Counted from the stretch's first letter, positions 18,447 through 28,924 are shown. The stretch is 61,251 bases of DNA from Neobacillus jeddahensis (GCF_000612625.1 NZ_CCAS010000023.1:1-61251), one strand, 5' to 3'. Program-made: numbers and translations. The notes: generated by a model not told the origin, from the sequence alone.

Positions 18447-19904
18447 CTATATTTGATCTATTAGTTTTAATATTCTTTTTAAATTCACCGTAAATATAGC
18501 CATTGCACCTTGCAATTGCATGCCAACTAGACCCGAGGATTTTGCAACATTGTACCCGTGTCTGTGTTTTAATTCGCTATTTTTAGCTTCTATCTTATAT
18601 CGTTCTTTCGATTTTCCCTTAAAATAGTCGCTTTCTTGAAATGTTTCCTGTTCTGTATGTATATTTGATTTGATAGTCACAGAATAAGTTTTACTTTTAG
18701 CTCCTTCTTTATAACAGCCATCCTTAAATGGGCAATTTTTACACTTTTCTACATCAAAATAATAAGTGTCAACTTGATTAGCAGCTACTCCTTTTTTACC
18801 TTGCCGAGCTTTCCTTATAGCCATATGACCAGCTTTACAAACGTACATTCCAGCATCTTTATTAAACTCAAATTCGTCTTCTTTTTTACGAAAACCTTGC
18901 GTTACAGAAGGGTTTAATTTGGCTACTAATTTTATTTCATTCTCTTTTGTATATTCGATATTCCCTTTTTCAGAATAGGCTGCATCACCAATAACAGTTT
19001 CAACTTCCATCCCGGCTTGAATACTTTTTTCAATCAGTGTTTCTAATTGCTTTCCATCATTTTTTTCTCCTGTCGTAACGGTTGCGGCTGTAATAATTCT
19101 TTCTTCGCTCATGGCGATGTGTGTCTTATATCCAAAAAATGATGAATCAGCAGTTTTATGACCTACTTTTGCGTCTTTATCCTCAGAGCTCTGCAATTGT
19201 TCTATATCGTCGGAAACTGTTTCTTTCAGAAGGTTTAACTGTTCCTTTACTTTAGGATACTGGATAAGTGTTTCATCTTTTTCAATCACATCAATGAGTT
19301 TCTGGCAATAACCGATTTCATCTTCCAAAACATCAGTTGTATTTTTGGCTGGGAACTTACTTTTCATAGATTCATCTATCTGATAAATAGCTTTTCTTAG
19401 CTTTTTAGATCGGTTTAATAGTATTTCTCTTGGTAACATCTGATTGTAACGGGATTTGGTATGGGTTGCATCTACGATAATGGATTTACTTTTAATGATT
19501 TCCTTTTCGATGGCAATCTCAACAGTCTTATTGATAAGCATGTCCAAAAGGTTTACATCTTTTAAACGAAGTTTTCGAAACTTGGTTAATGAGCTTGGCT
19601 CGATTACTGGCTCCTCCGGAGCCATAGTAAGAAAATACTTGAAAGACATATCGTATATTGAACGATCAACAATATCGACATCAGACAAGTCATAAATAGT
19701 CTTTAACAATAAATATTTGAACATGCGAATAGGATCGATAGCGTTTCGACCATTATCATGACAATATTTATCCTTGAGTTCATCATAAACAAAAGAGAAA
19801 TCAACCAGATCGTTAAGTTTGCGTAAAAGATTATCCTTCAGAACAACTAAATCATAAATACCCATATAAGGACTGAAAATCATTGATTGTTGATTTGGAA
19901 TCAT
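18447..19904 (-). CDS. IS1182-family transposase
   Basis: This is a 485-residue transposase. The N-terminal DUF772-like domain contains RMFKYLLLKTIYDLSD. The DDE core has SIIVDATHTKS (first Asp), VIGDAAYSEKGN (second Asp) and the C-terminal part ERYKIEAKNSELKHRHG (Glu). A zinc-finger-like group (CKNCPFKDGC) lies between. ATG 19904 follows GGGTGGG; the upstream in-frame start is less likely. The frame is undamaged, so the element may still move. Confidence 0.94.
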   Translation of the reverse strand: MIPNQQSMIFSPYMGIYDLVVLKDNLLRKLNDLVDFSFVYDELKDKYCHDNGRNAIDPIRMFKYLLLKTIYDLSDVDIVDRSIYDMSFKYFLTMAPEEPVIEPSSLTKFRKLRLKDVNLLDMLINKTVEIAIEKEIIKSKSIIVDATHTKSRYNQMLPREILLNRSKKLRKAIYQIDESMKSKFPAKNTTDVLEDEIGYCQKLIDVIEKDETLIQYPKVKEQLNLLKETVSDDIEQLQSSEDKDAKVGHKTADSSFFGYKTHIAMSEERIITAATVTTGEKNDGKQLETLIEKSIQAGMEVETVIGDAAYSEKGNIEYTKENEIKLVAKLNPSVTQGFRKKEDEFEFNKDAGMYVCKAGHMAIRKARQGKKGVAANQVDTYYFDVEKCKNCPFKDGCYKEGAKSKTYSVTIKSNIHTEQETFQESDYFKGKSKERYKIEAKNSELKHRHGYNVAKSSGLVGMQLQGAMAIFTVNLKRILKLIDQI

Positions 19905-19950
19905 AGTACCCACCCGTTTAAAATTGATACTATAATTATACAGCAAAAAA

Positions 19951-19983
19951 GGTATAATCCCCTTAAAAATGAGGAATTATACC
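19951..19983. repeat. Inverted repeat upstream of the transposase
   Basis: GGTATAAT (19951-19958) and ATTATACC (19976-19983) are exact complements within an A/T-rich palindromic stretch about 45 bp before the transposase start. It may be a transposase operator or a protective RNA hairpin. Confidence 0.6.
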
Positions 19984-20013
19984 TTATTAAAATTATACAG
20001 TGTTAGAGGAATC

Positions 20014-20141
20014 TGTTGATTGGAGCGGAAGGCACGAAGACTCCTGCGGGAGGACGGGGCTGGGGAGACCCCACAGGCGCTTGCGCCGAGGAGGCTCCCC
20101 GTGCCGCCCGCGGACGCGAAGTGCCTGGAGCGGAAATCAAC
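20014..20141 (+). repeat. GC-rich dispersed Bacillaceae repeat, copy 2 (inside the IS)
   Basis: It starts TGTTGATTGGAGCGGAAGG like copy 1 and ends TGGAGCGGAAATCAAC. Arms have changed in step: GGCAC pairs with GTGCC, GCGGG with CCCGC, GGGGAG with CTCCCC, and GGCGC with GCGCC. It lies between the transposase start and the right end of the IS. Confidence 0.85.
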
Positions 20142-20189
20142 CCCCCATTTCAATACAACCTAAATTCAAAGGACTTTTTCAGTGCCCTC

Positions 20190-20210
20190 ATTTAAACAGG
20201 CTTTTTTTTT
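20190..20210 (+). terminator. Right half of the yjaZ terminator split by the IS
   Basis: Second copy of ATTTAAAC (20190-20197), then AGGC and nine T. With 18306-18323 it rebuilds a perfect 10-bp stem with an 8-base loop. Confidence 0.85.
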
Positions 20211-20347
20211 GGTACTATTTAACTGGAAATTACGAATTAGACAAAATAATCTTGCAATTACCATAATTCCGTAATAGAATTCTATTGAAATATATGGAAT
20301 AAACAGAATAATTTAAAAATAATTCAAAGCGTGTAAGAAGGTGTACA

Positions 20348-21370
20348 ATGAATCCCGAAAAAACACGAATCAAAGAGGTTCCACTGCTCGATGTAAGAAA
20401 TTTAGAGACAGCCTTTGATATTGATGGGACAGACTATAATGCAGTAGATGATGTTTCCTTTCAGGTTAAACCACGGCAAATTGTCGGAATTGTAGGAGAA
20501 TCTGGCTGTGGTAAATCGGTAATGAGTCTCTCGATCATGCAGCTGCTTCCAAAAGGAATTGGTAAAGTCAAATCAGGCCAAATTGTTTTTGATGGGATTA
20601 ATCTTGAAAAAATGTCCGAATCGCAAATTAATAAACTTCGCGGAAATGATGTTTCAATGATCTTCCAGGAGCCAATGACCTCACTTAATCCAGTATTCAC
20701 AATTGGCTATCAGCTCCAAGAAGTTTTTTTTAATCATACAATAATTTCGAGAAGAAATGCACGACTGAGGTCCATCGCTTTATTGAAGAGTGTGGGAATT
20801 TCCCGTCCTGAAAAAATTGTAGATGAATACCCACATCAATTATCAGGTGGGATGAGGCAGAGAGTGATGATTGCTATTGCTATTGCCTGTCAGCCGAAGT
20901 TATTAATTGCAGACGAGCCAACCACTGCCCTAGATGTAACGGTTCAAGCACAAATCTTAGAACTTTTAAAAGGAATTCAAGAAGTAAACGACATGTCCAT
21001 TATTCTCATCACACATGATTTAGGTGTTGTAGCGGAAATGTGTGATGAAGTGATCGTGATGTATGCAGGAAAAATTGTTGAACGGACAGATGTTGATAGA
21101 TTATTTCATAACCCTAAACATCCATATACCACATTACTTCTGGGGGCAATCCCAAAAATGGATGAACAGGAAGACCGCTTAAACTCCATACAAGGAATTG
21201 TTCCTTCCCTTATTAATATGCCGCAAGTTGGCTGCCGCTTTGCAAACCGTTGCCCAAAAGCAATGCCTGAATGTACAACCATTACCCCCTTACTTGAAAA
21301 TGTCGAACAAGGTCACGAGGTTGCTTGTTTGTTGTTTGATACTAGTAAACCAAAAGAAGAGATGAGGTAA
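20348..21370 (+). CDS. appD: AppD, oligopeptide ABC transporter ATPase
   Basis: This 340-residue ATPase has Walker A GESGCGKS, signature LSGGMRQR, Walker B LLIADEP and the C-terminal oligopeptide-transporter extension with CRFANRCPKAMPEC, which can hold an Fe-S cluster in related proteins. It powers peptide uptake with AppF. First gene of appDFABC, the B. subtilis order. Its stop overlaps the appF start (TAATG). Confidence 0.93.
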   Translation: MNPEKTRIKEVPLLDVRNLETAFDIDGTDYNAVDDVSFQVKPRQIVGIVGESGCGKSVMSLSIMQLLPKGIGKVKSGQIVFDGINLEKMSESQINKLRGNDVSMIFQEPMTSLNPVFTIGYQLQEVFFNHTIISRRNARLRSIALLKSVGISRPEKIVDEYPHQLSGGMRQRVMIAIAIACQPKLLIADEPTTALDVTVQAQILELLKGIQEVNDMSIILITHDLGVVAEMCDEVIVMYAGKIVERTDVDRLFHNPKHPYTTLLLGAIPKMDEQEDRLNSIQGIVPSLINMPQVGCRFANRCPKAMPECTTITPLLENVEQGHEVACLLFDTSKPKEEMR

Positions 21371-22380
21371 TGAGTACTGTTTCCCTACATGAAAATGAGA
21401 GAAAATCCTCGTCGCAAGCTGAAAATCTATTGGAAATTCAAAATCTTAAAACCTATTATCCCGTAAAGGGAGGATTTTTCAAACGAACGATTGGAAATGT
21501 AAAGGCAGTGGATAATCTTTCTTTTGAGATAAGGAGAGGTGAAACACTAGGATTAGTTGGGGAATCGGGGTGTGGGAAATCTACAGCAGGTCGCACCATT
21601 TTGCGATTATTAAAACCAACAGACGGTAAGATCCTCTTTGATGGAAAAGATATAACGAAAATTTCTGGTAAATCACTTCGTGACATTCGCAAAGATATGC
21701 AAATGGTATTCCAGGACCCCTATGCTTCCCTAAATCCGATGCAAATGGTGGGGGATATTATTGCCGAGCCAATCTATAATTTTTCCAAAAAAGCGAATGC
21801 TGAATTAAAGAAAGAAGTCATGGATTTATTAGATAAAGTAGGCCTATCACAGGATGCTTATTATCAATATGCTCACGAGTTTTCTGGTGGACAACGCCAA
21901 AGAATTGGAATTGCCCGTTCACTGGCCCTAAGGCCAAAATTAATTATTGCTGATGAACCAGTCTCTGCGCTGGATGTCTCTGTTCAATCCCAAGTGTTAA
22001 ATCTATTAAAAGATTTACAACAGGAATTTGAATTAACATTTTTATTTATTGCACATGATTTAAGTGTGGTTAAACACATGAGTGATCGAATTGGGGTCAT
22101 GTACTTAGGAAATATGGTTGAGATGGCCGACAAGAACCTTCTTTATGTAAAACCTCTCCACCCTTATACGCAGGCTTTGATTTCGGCGATTCCATCACCA
22201 GATCCAAGGTTAAAGAAGGAAAGAATGATCTTAAGAGGAGATGTTCCGAGTCCGATTAATCCGCCAGCGGGCTGTCCGTTCCATCCGCGCTGTCCAATGG
22301 CAAGGGAGGAATGTACTAAGACGAAGCCTCTATTAAAGGAGGTGAAGCCTTCTCATCGAGTTGCTTGCCACCTTTACTAA
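21370..22380 (+). CDS. appF: AppF, oligopeptide ABC transporter ATPase
   Basis: This 336-residue ATPase has GESGCGKST, FSGGQRQR, LIIADEP and a C-terminal CPFHPRCPMAREEC. It pairs with AppD to drive peptide uptake. It overlaps appD by one base and is separated from appA by a stem-loop. Confidence 0.93.
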   Translation: MSTVSLHENERKSSSQAENLLEIQNLKTYYPVKGGFFKRTIGNVKAVDNLSFEIRRGETLGLVGESGCGKSTAGRTILRLLKPTDGKILFDGKDITKISGKSLRDIRKDMQMVFQDPYASLNPMQMVGDIIAEPIYNFSKKANAELKKEVMDLLDKVGLSQDAYYQYAHEFSGGQRQRIGIARSLALRPKLIIADEPVSALDVSVQSQVLNLLKDLQQEFELTFLFIAHDLSVVKHMSDRIGVMYLGNMVEMADKNLLYVKPLHPYTQALISAIPSPDPRLKKERMILRGDVPSPINPPAGCPFHPRCPMAREECTKTKPLLKEVKPSHRVACHLY

Positions 22381-22397
22381 AAAGCGGGTACTTCCTG

Positions 22398-22421
22398 CGG
22401 AGAGGTTGACAGTCCTCTCCG
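22398..22421 (+). other. Intercistronic stem-loop between appF and appA
   Basis: CGGAGAGG/CCTCTCCG is a perfect 8-bp stem with loop TTGACAGT. It has no T tract, so it is more likely an mRNA processing or stability element than a terminator. Confidence 0.6.
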
Positions 22422-22453
22422 AACATTACAACCAAATGAATAGGGGGAAATAA

Positions 22454-24166
22454 ATGAAGATACGAAGTATATTTATGCTAGTTGCATTAATACTTGTGTT
22501 ATCAGCCTTTTTAGCTGCATGCAGTGGTGGGGAGAAAACAGGGAGTAAAGAGGAGAATGGTGAGAAGTCTAGTGAATCAGCTGGTCAACCACAGGATGGC
22601 GGGACATTAGTCTATGCCCTCGATTCCGCACCAGAAGGGAAGTTTAACTATTCATTTTACGGCAATGCTACGGATGCTTATGTCATAAATTTCTTTGATG
22701 AAAATTTAATTGATTACGATGAAAACCTAAAAGCGAAGCCACATATTGCTTCTTGGAAAACAGAAGACAATAAAGTATTTGATTTTGAAATTAAACAAGG
22801 TGTGAAATGGCAAAACGATGATGAACTATCAGTGAAAGACTGGGAATTCGCACTAATGGTTGTTGCGGACAAAGATTATGAAGGGCCACGTTTTGATAAC
22901 GTTAGAAATATTGAAGGTGCACAAGACTATCATGATGGAAAAGCAACGGAGATCTCTGGTATCAAAGTTGTCGATGATTATCACATCCAAATTACATTCG
23001 ATAAAGCACGTGTAAACAACTTGGAAAATCTTTGGACCTATCCACTGAACCGGACAGAATTTAAAGGTATGGCTGTTAAAGACATGATGAGTTCTAAACA
23101 AGTTCGTACGAAGCCAGTTGGTTTAGGACCGTTTAAAGTAACAAAAATTGTTCCAGGCGAATCAGTTGAAATGGAGCGTTTTGACGATTATTTTGGCGGC
23201 AAGCCACATATTGAAAAAGTGGTGATAAAAGTAATTGATCCATCACTTTCTGTCGGTGAACTGAAAAACGGCACACTTGATATGACTTCATTTCATCCAA
23301 GTATAATTGATCAGGTGAAGGCACTTGATAATGTAAACACGATCACATATCCTGGCGTCAGCTACTATTATGTTGGATTTAAATTAGGAAATTGGGATGG
23401 CAAGAAAAACGTCATGGATGAACCAAAATATCAAGAGAAGAAATTACGTGAAGCGATGTACTATGCCATTAATCGTGAAGAATGGGTGAAAGCTTTCTTC
23501 AATGGCGTTGGAAAACCAGTTAACCGACCAATCCCTTCAAATCACTGGATTGCTGCCGATAATAAAGACCTTGAACAATACGAATATGATCCTGAAAAAG
23601 CCAAAAAATTATTAGATGAAGCGGGTTATAAAGATGTTAATGGCGATGGTTTCCGTGAAGATCCAAAAGGTAAAAAATTCGTGATAAACTTCAGTCATTA
23701 TTCTACTTCAAATCCAACATTTGAATCACGCGCGAAAGCATTAACCCAATATTGGGAAGAAGTAGGTTTGAGATCAAAATTAACGATGACTGATGTAAAT
23801 CTATATTATGAAATGCTTGAAAAAGCTGATAAATCAATAGAGGTATTCTTCGCTGGTTGGGAAACTGGTGCTGATCCGGATCCAACTCCACTTTGGGGCT
23901 CTGAAGCACTTTGGAACTACCCTCGCTGGGTAAATGCTGACAGCGATAAATTACTTGACGAAGCACTTGATATCAGCATAGTTGGAACGGATAGCGAAAA
24001 GCGTAAAGATCTTTATGTAAAGTGGCAAAAGTTATTTATGAAAGAACTTCCTGTTTTGCCAATCGCAGAACTTGAAGAAACCATGGCAGTAAGTAAGCGA
24101 GTTCACGAAGTTACATTCGATGTTTCAGGTATGAATCGCCCAAATGAATGGTGGATTCAACAATAA
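22454..24166 (+). CDS. appA: AppA, oligopeptide-binding lipoprotein
   Basis: This 570-residue extracytoplasmic solute-binding protein (family 5) has a signal peptide with lipobox LAAC (Cys23). It captures peptides for AppBC. It is full length, whereas appA of B. subtilis 168 is known to be frameshifted, so App transport should work here. GGGGG precedes ATG 22454. Inverted repeats lie in the gaps on both sides. Confidence 0.94.
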   Translation: MKIRSIFMLVALILVLSAFLAACSGGEKTGSKEENGEKSSESAGQPQDGGTLVYALDSAPEGKFNYSFYGNATDAYVINFFDENLIDYDENLKAKPHIASWKTEDNKVFDFEIKQGVKWQNDDELSVKDWEFALMVVADKDYEGPRFDNVRNIEGAQDYHDGKATEISGIKVVDDYHIQITFDKARVNNLENLWTYPLNRTEFKGMAVKDMMSSKQVRTKPVGLGPFKVTKIVPGESVEMERFDDYFGGKPHIEKVVIKVIDPSLSVGELKNGTLDMTSFHPSIIDQVKALDNVNTITYPGVSYYYVGFKLGNWDGKKNVMDEPKYQEKKLREAMYYAINREEWVKAFFNGVGKPVNRPIPSNHWIAADNKDLEQYEYDPEKAKKLLDEAGYKDVNGDGFREDPKGKKFVINFSHYSTSNPTFESRAKALTQYWEEVGLRSKLTMTDVNLYYEMLEKADKSIEVFFAGWETGADPDPTPLWGSEALWNYPRWVNADSDKLLDEALDISIVGTDSEKRKDLYVKWQKLFMKELPVLPIAELEETMAVSKRVHEVTFDVSGMNRPNEWWIQQ

Positions 24167-24222
24167 ACACAATTAATAAATATGAAATAGACTATGTTCA
24201 GTTCCGAATAAAGATCAATAAA

Positions 24223-24290
24223 CTCAAGGTGTTCATATGGTGTGGTTGGGCACTTGATTTCATTAATGCCTCCCATTTGAACAAATTGAG
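24223..24290 (+). other. Large inverted repeat between appA and appB
   Basis: An 18-base arm (24223-24240: CTCAA, then TGTTCATATGG) pairs with 24273-24290 (CCATTTGAACA, then TTGAG) with few mismatches and a 32-base loop. There is no T tract. It lies in the 174-base gap between the binding protein and permease genes; a processing or stabilising role is inferred. Confidence 0.55.
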
Positions 24291-24340
24291 GTACATACAG
24301 GGACCGTGTTTATCAAAGTTTATTGAAAAGGAGAATGCAC

Positions 24341-25306
24341 ATGCTTAAGTATGCTTTTCGAAGAATTTTGGGCATGATTCCGATGCTGTTTCTTACCTCT
24401 ATTGTTGTTTTTTCCTTAGCAAAATTGATGCCAGGTGACTCTCTTAGCGGGGAAATCGATCCAAGGAATACAGATCCCAAATATATTGCTGATATGAGAG
24501 AAAAATTAGGTTACAACGATCCATTACCACAGCAGTATTTCCACTGGATTGGAAACTTTGTGCAAGGGGATTTTGGAAAATCAACTCGTTTTAAAATTCC
24601 GGCAGCAGAGGTTATTGGAGAACGTATTCCCAACACATTATTACTAGGTTTATCTTCCATCTTAATCACCTATATCTTAGCATTTCTAATGGGGTCTTAT
24701 TCTGGACGAAAGCCATACACGCTCGGGGATAATATAATAGGTGGATTAAATTATTTAGGATTGTCGATCCCGTCCTTTGTTGCTGGGGTGTTTGCTATCT
24801 TCCTTTTTTCCTTTACTCTAGGATGGTTTCCATCAAATGGATCAATTGATATTGGGGTTACAGAGGGTACACTTGACTATTGGCTAAGCAGGCTGCACCA
24901 TGTATTTTTACCCGCTGTTGTCCTTGGGTTATTAAGTACCGCAAGTTATACTCAATTCTTACGGAATGATATTATTGAAAATAGCCGCAAGGACTTTGTT
25001 CGGACTGCACGAGCAAAAGGGACACCTGAAAGAAAGATTTACAATGTTCATATTTTAAGGAACTCGATGATCCCTCTTATTACTTTTTTAGGTTTTGATT
25101 TAGTGGCAATCATCAGTGGAGCTATCATAACAGAAACAATTTTCACCTACCCAGGCCTGGGACAACTATTTCTAGATTCTGTTGGCACAAGGGATTATCC
25201 AGTTTTAATGACATTAACGATGTTATTTTCATTCTTAACATTAATTGGCAATCTTGTAGCAGATGTATTTTATGGTATTGTTGATCCCAGAATTAGGCTA
25301 GAGTAG
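24341..25306 (+). CDS. appB: AppB, oligopeptide ABC permease
   Basis: This 321-residue permease has about six membrane helices and the EAA-type loop DFVRTARAKGTPERKIYNVH that docks the ATPases. AAAAGGAG lies ahead of ATG 24341; an in-frame ATG at 24323 is upstream of that site and was rejected. appC follows after 11 bases. Confidence 0.93.
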   Translation: MLKYAFRRILGMIPMLFLTSIVVFSLAKLMPGDSLSGEIDPRNTDPKYIADMREKLGYNDPLPQQYFHWIGNFVQGDFGKSTRFKIPAAEVIGERIPNTLLLGLSSILITYILAFLMGSYSGRKPYTLGDNIIGGLNYLGLSIPSFVAGVFAIFLFSFTLGWFPSNGSIDIGVTEGTLDYWLSRLHHVFLPAVVLGLLSTASYTQFLRNDIIENSRKDFVRTARAKGTPERKIYNVHILRNSMIPLITFLGFDLVAIISGAIITETIFTYPGLGQLFLDSVGTRDYPVLMTLTMLFSFLTLIGNLVADVFYGIVDPRIRLE

Positions 25307-25317
25307 GGGGCGAAAAG

Positions 25318-26229
25318 ATGGAAATAGTTACGGAAAAGGATCCGAAAATTTTTCGAGCACTCCCCAAAAAAAGTTTATCTCCATGGGCGATGGCACGTAA
25401 AAAGTTTAAAAAGAATAAACTCGCTATGGCTAGTTTATTCTTTTTAATAGCCGTTGCGATTCTTTCATTCTTAGCCCCCTATATTACAACTGCAGATGTT
25501 TCAAGAATTAATATCGGTGAAATGTCTCTAGAACCATCGAGTAAGCATTGGCTGGGGACCGACAGGGCGGGGCGTGATGTGTTTACAAGATTGCTTTATG
25601 GGGGACGAATCTCCTTGTTAGTTGGAATCAGCTGTACGGTATTTGTAATTTTACTTGGGACGTTGATTGGCTCAATATCGGGTTACTTTGGTGGAGCTGT
25701 TGATAGTTTATTGATGAGATTTACTGACTTTATTCTAAATTTCCCTTTCCTAGTGTTTGTAATCGTCTTAAACGCCATTCTTTTTGGGAAGATTAATGGA
25801 TTATGGGTGTTAATTGGAACCATTAGCATACTGAGTTGGGGAGGAATCGCGCGGATTGTAAGGAGTAAAATCCTTGCTGAAAAAGAAAATGAATATATTA
25901 CGGCAGCGATTTCGATTGGGTGTTCCCCTGCTAAAATCATAATGAAACATCTAATACCTAATATCTTATCAACGATTATTGTTCAAGCAACAATTACATT
26001 TGCGACGATGATTGTGGCGGAGACAGGCTTAAGCTTCCTAGGTTTCGGCGTCCCCCAAGAGATTCCGAGTTGGGGAAATATGTTAAATTCGGCAAATGAA
26101 CCAGATGTACTCCAATTCAAACTATGGATCTGGGTACCACCGGCATTAATCATAACAATCACGATTTTATCGATTAACTTTATTGGAGAGGGCTTAAAGG
26201 ACGCCTTCAATCCTAAATCAAGAAGATAA
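25318..26229 (+). CDS. appC: AppC, oligopeptide ABC permease
   Basis: This 303-residue permease has the N-terminal OppC-type cytoplasmic helix, about six membrane segments, GTDRAGRDVFTRLL, and the EAA loop ENEYITAAISIGCSPAKIIM. It pairs with AppB. Last gene of the app operon, closed by the terminator at 26228. Confidence 0.93.
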   Translation: MEIVTEKDPKIFRALPKKSLSPWAMARKKFKKNKLAMASLFFLIAVAILSFLAPYITTADVSRINIGEMSLEPSSKHWLGTDRAGRDVFTRLLYGGRISLLVGISCTVFVILLGTLIGSISGYFGGAVDSLLMRFTDFILNFPFLVFVIVLNAILFGKINGLWVLIGTISILSWGGIARIVRSKILAEKENEYITAAISIGCSPAKIIMKHLIPNILSTIIVQATITFATMIVAETGLSFLGFGVPQEIPSWGNMLNSANEPDVLQFKLWIWVPPALIITITILSINFIGEGLKDAFNPKSRR

Positions 26230-26262
26230 AAATCTACCATCAAGAGTTGGTAGATTTTTTTG
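26228..26262 (+). terminator. app operon terminator
   Basis: AAAAATCTACCA/TGGTAGATTTTT stem followed by T residues. Confidence 0.9.
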
Positions 26263-26408
26263 TTTCATTTATTCAAATGATGGCTAGTATATCAATAAGC
26301 AAACAGCATGTTAAGTGTAATTGGAGCAAAATATATATAAAGGAATAATTTAACTAAGGTCTGCCCATACTGATTGACAAATAGTTTCTTGAAGTGAGGG
26401 GTTGTACA

Positions 26409-27155
26409 ATGTTGTATCTTCATGATGTATGGGTAAATTGGTTTGAAGGTGAAGAAAACGGGTATAATGTATGCCACTTTCATGAATGGCGTAAAGATGA
26501 CGGAGTGGAGCTGCTTGACCAGGCACCGCTCATAAAAGTCGAACCGATTTTATTTAATTATATTGAAAATGATCTGGCAGAGATGCCTCAACAGCTTCTA
26601 GATGATATTTATCAGAAGGCGTATTTAAGAAAGAACCATGAAAGAGTTCAGCTAGATTATTGCTTTGTGGTCACAGATGGAGTGGGCATATTAGCAGTCG
26701 ATACGATTGGCTATAATATTCCAATCCGAAAAAGCAGATTAATCCCAAGGCAGGAACAGCTTGTTTATGAAATGATTAGTCAGCATGAGGCGCAGCCCTA
26801 TCATTTCTACGCTCAACCGCAAACGAAGGACTTCCACATTCTTTCACCTGAACCCGAATTGATGAGAGGGTTAACGAGAAAGGAACGACAATTAAAACAG
26901 CTGCTATTTATGGCACTTGATCAATTACTTTCATCGAATAACGAAGCAGAAGTAAGATATTGGTATACTGAATGGTGTCCCGAGCAATATTCTACAATTC
27001 AAGAGATGAATTTTGAAGCTGCATGGGAACAATTATTTGAAGAAACAAAGTATGGTTGGTCTAAGCGTCATGAAACATTCTGTGAAAATTTAATTAAGGG
27101 ACAGCCGTTCTTTGAGAAACTTTGGGAAATGGAGCATGGACCAAAAGTAAACTAA
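26409..27155 (+). CDS. yjbA: YjbA, UPF0736/DUF3603 protein
   Basis: This 248-residue soluble protein opens [27 protein letters not shown], shown here only in part: [14 protein letters not shown] is a family hallmark, as is [11 protein letters not shown]. The family is conserved in Bacillaceae and has no assigned role. ATG 26409 follows GAGGGG; a GTG at 26394 is possible. It lies between the app operon and trpS as in B. subtilis. Confidence 0.88.
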   Translation: MLYLHDVWVNWFEGEENGYNVCHFHEWRKDDGVELLDQAPLIKVEPILFNYIENDLAEMPQQLLDDIYQKAYLRKNHERVQLDYCFVVTDGVGILAVDTIGYNIPIRKSRLIPRQEQLVYEMISQHEAQPYHFYAQPQTKDFHILSPEPELMRGLTRKERQLKQLLFMALDQLLSSNNEAEVRYWYTEWCPEQYSTIQEMNFEAAWEQLFEETKYGWSKRHETFCENLIKGQPFFEKLWEMEHGPKVN

Positions 27156-27207
27156 AAGCCTGACCCAAAAGGTGTGTGATCGATACCTTTTGGAGCAGGC
27201 TTTTTCA
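27154..27207. terminator. Terminator between yjbA and trpS
   Basis: AAAAGCCTG/CAGGCTTTTT outer stem with an inner AAAAGGT/ACCTTTT stem, between convergent genes. Confidence 0.85.
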
Positions 27208-27218
27208 TTTTATCTTCC

Positions 27219-28220
<1,002 letters not shown>

Positions 28221-28229
28221 CTAAAAATA

Positions 28230-28533
28230 TATAAAAAAACCATTCATCCCAAAAAATCATAGGGACGAATGGTTCGCGGTACCACCCTAAATTACTCAAA
28301 AGAGTCACTCAGTTCCAATTCCTCATTCAGAAGAATTAGGTGTCCTTTTAACGCAAGGCAAACGTCTACTCCTACTAGTTTAATCATAAGAAAAAAGGTT
28401 CAGAAAGAAGCTCCAAAGTCCATTCCGTATTTATTCGTGTTTGTTTCCACCAACCACAAACTCTCTTGAACGAAAGAAAATACGTACTACTCTTTATCAT
28501 TGCATTACAGTTTTTCGTTTAATCACATTATAT
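28230..28533 (-). ncRNA. T-box riboswitch leader of trpS
   Basis: On the minus strand a TATAAT (28533-28528) is followed by the Stem I features AGAGAG and GGTGG, a likely TGG (Trp) specifier at 28422-28420 within GAATGGAC, the T-box AGGGTGGTACCGCG (28288-28275), and the terminator hairpin ACCATTCGTCCC/GGGATGAATGGT with a T tract ending near 28231. Uncharged tRNA-Trp would favour the antiterminator and trpS expression. Confidence 0.93.
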
Positions 28534-28561
28534 AGGAAGTGAATAATTAATTTCAAGTGAG

Positions 28562-28924
28562 TTAAACATAATAAACAAGAAGGGCAATCAGCATCAATAA
28601 ACCATTCATCATTCCATGAAAAAGGAGCGGCTTTTCATTGATTGTCACCATTTCAGATAATCTTGGGATTTCATCGAATTTTTTCTTTTCTTTGTCTCTT
28701 GAGAAGGAAAAAAAGAGATTAAAGGATCTGGAAATCGCATCATAAAAACCACTGTGAATAGTATAAAGTAGTAATGCAGATAAAAGAAAAGCTGCCGTGA
28801 AGAAAAATGATATATCGATATAGCTTAATAATGAAATTTTTCGGTGGTAAATAAACGAAATGATAAAAATGACAATCTGTGTAAGAGTGAGAAAAATTAA
28901 TTTTTTCTTTAACTGGTATTTCAC
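28562..28924 (-). CDS. DUF3899-like membrane protein
   Basis: This 120-residue protein has three to four predicted membrane segments (about 9-25, 37-57 and 102-119) around a charged FSFSRDKEKKKFDE loop, consistent with DUF3899. The GTG start at 28924 follows GGAGGT. It lies between the trpS leader and oppA, where I recall no B. subtilis counterpart. Function unknown. Confidence 0.75.
   Translation of the reverse strand: MKYQLKKKLIFLTLTQIVIFIISFIYHRKISLLSYIDISFFFTAAFLLSALLLYTIHSGFYDAISRSFNLFFSFSRDKEKKKFDEIPRLSEMVTINEKPLLFHGMMNGLLMLIALLVYYV

Larger units (their letters stand above)
18324..20189 (-). mobile_element. IS1182-family insertion sequence, complete
   Basis: The 1866-bp element has terminal inverted repeats GAGGGCACTGAAAAA at 18324-18338 and its complement at 20175-20189. 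It is flanked by 8-bp direct repeats ATTTAAAC (18316-18323 and 20190-20197). It carries one intact transposase on the minus strand, a hairpin at 18333-18351, a strong terminator after the transposase, a 39-bp palindromic stretch (19945-19983, GGTATAAT/ATTATACC) before it, and a copy of the GC-rich repeat (20014-20141). Intact gene and ends suggest recent insertion. Confidence 0.93.

Noticed and set aside
20000..20266. Open frame through the second repeat
   Set aside because: Same reason; it also crosses the IS end and target duplication.
24148..24348. 66-codon frame between appA and appB
   Set aside because: It starts inside appA without a ribosome site and covers the inverted repeat; no protein-like features.
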